Positions 6,487 through 6,909 of a DNA stretch of 6,909 nt are shown piece by piece. The stretch comes from a bacterium UBP9_UBA1432 (GTDB lineage Bacteria > Vulcanimicrobiota > Xenobia > Xenobiales > Xenobiaceae): positions 209 through 7,117 of the forward strand of contig DCTU01000317.1 in the NCBI GenBank assembly GCA_002329445.1. Reading direction: 5' to 3'. The position numbers and the translations under genes were made by a program. Every line of letters begins with the position of its first letter. Positions within the stretch are counted from its first letter, which is position 1. The notes beneath the pieces were generated by a model. The model was not told where the DNA came from and did not search any database. It saw nothing but the letters and a program-made list of their open reading frames with translations.

Positions 6487-6801
6487 TCAGAAGATGAAGT
6501 ACAGGGCCGGGAGGACCGATTCCTTGCCCGGAATGTTGAAGAACATGCTCAGCAGATAGAGGAGGAGAAGCAGCGGCAGCAGCCACCACTTCTTCTTCTG
6601 GCGGATCCGGGTGAAGAGGAAGCGCAGAAAGTCCCGGTTGTTCTCGAAGCGCAGGGGTTGAGCCTGGGTCGGGGCTTCCGCCGGTCGGGATGAGGGGACG
6701 GGCCCCTCGGTGGCTTCCGCCTGCCCTGGCGAGCCGTCGGGCATCTCGGTGGTCGATCCTTCAAGCCCTGGGGCCGGTTTGACGTCGGTCTGGCTGTCCA
6801 T
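6487..6801 (-). CDS. DUF5989-family small membrane protein with disordered N-terminal tail
   Basis: A 104-residue protein in two parts. Residues 1 to about 50 are rich in Pro, Ser, Glu, Gly and Thr and look disordered. Residues 53-104 match the DUF5989 pattern: an amphipathic, basic start (NRDFLRFLFTRIRQKKKWW), one membrane helix (72-88, Leu-rich) and a short C-terminal segment ending SVLPALYFIF, comparable to the APFIYTLF-like ending of the family. The family is usually only about 50 residues, so the tail is an extension. From general knowledge, DUF5989 genes are often found beside carbamoyltransferase, SxtJ-like membrane protein and SGNH-hydrolase genes in envelope or natural-product clusters; none of these is visible here. 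Its biochemical role is unknown. The ATG at 6801 is preceded by a strong purine-rich ribosome site (AAGGAGG, then GGAGG) on the minus strand. It appears to be the first gene of the operon; a 93-base gap separates it from the next gene. Confidence 0.8.
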   Translation of the reverse strand: MDSQTDVKPAPGLEGSTTEMPDGSPGQAEATEGPVPSSRPAEAPTQAQPLRFENNRDFLRFLFTRIRQKKKWWLLPLLLLLYLLSMFFNIPGKESVLPALYFIF

Positions 6802-6803
6802 GA

Positions 6804-6818
6804 GCCTCCCCCTCCTTC
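6804..6818 (-). promoter_or_regulatory. Strong Shine-Dalgarno region of the DUF5989 gene
   Basis: Read on the minus strand this is a purine run, AAGGAGGGGGAGG, ending a few bases before the ATG at 6801. It contains two overlapping possible ribosome sites: AAGGAGG about 9 bases and GGAGG about 3 bases before the start. It supports both the start codon and the view that the ORF is a real gene. Confidence 0.65.
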
Positions 6819-6831
6819 CTGTGTTGGGGAC

Positions 6832-6860
6832 AACATAACAAGCCCCTGAAGGCTGGTCAA
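6832..6860 (-). promoter_or_regulatory. Sigma70-like promoter for the DUF5989-to-GT-C operon
   Basis: On the minus strand a TTGACC -35 element (6855-6860, 5 of 6 consensus) is followed by exactly 17 bases and a TATGTT -10 element (6832-6837, 4 of 6). The -10 is preceded by TG plus one base, an extended -10. The predicted start of transcription is near 6825, giving a leader of about 24 bases before the ATG at 6801. The spacer holds an imperfect inverted repeat, AGCC (6841-6844) and GGCT (6851-6854), which could be an operator but is only 4 bases per arm. The stretch 6824-6870 is visibly less GC-rich than the surrounding genes. Confidence 0.6.
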
Positions 6861-6909
6861 TGGCGTATTTTCGGCATCCAGGTCCGGCTGATGCACTTCC
6901 GGCCGGCGT

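Overview
This is a high-GC bacterial window with dense, short-spaced genes. It holds two convergent blocks of cell-metabolism and cell-envelope genes. No rRNA, tRNA, CRISPR array, transposase or phage gene was seen. The organism cannot be named from the sequence. The SufS-SufU-SufT type of iron-sulfur assembly, the high GC content, and a DUF5989 protein next to a SUMF1-domain protein and a GT-C-type membrane protein suggest a non-model high-GC bacterium. Phylum assignment would be a guess.

Left block (1 to 2690, plus strand): the 3' part of a SUF iron-sulfur cluster assembly operon. It contains the C-terminal part of sufD (cut by the window edge), then sufS (cysteine desulfurase), sufU (zinc-dependent sulfur acceptor) and sufT (MIP18/DUF59 maturation factor). 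sufS and sufU overlap as ATGA, and sufT starts 2 bases after sufU. SufS takes sulfur from cysteine, SufU accepts it and passes it on to the SufBCD scaffold, and SufT assists maturation or delivery. sufB and sufC are expected upstream, outside the window.

Junction (2691 to 2753): 63 bases between the two convergent stop codons, with only a weak hairpin and no clear terminator.

Right block (2754 to about 6860, minus strand, read right to left): a likely five-gene operon. It starts at a well-formed sigma70-like promoter near 6832-6860 and runs as follows: a DUF5989 small membrane protein with a disordered N-terminal tail, a 52-residue membrane peptide of unknown function, a PP-loop (SGGxDS) ATPase with a CxxC pair, a membrane-anchored SUMF1/FGE-like domain protein lacking both catalytic cysteines, and a polytopic GT-C/GT39-like putative glycosyltransferase. 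The last four genes are separated by gaps of 4 bases or an ATGA overlap, so they are almost certainly co-transcribed. Three membrane proteins, a probable lipid-linked-sugar transferase and a DUF5989 member point to cell-surface glycan or envelope modification, but the pathway is inferred. This operon is the least explained and most interesting part of the window.
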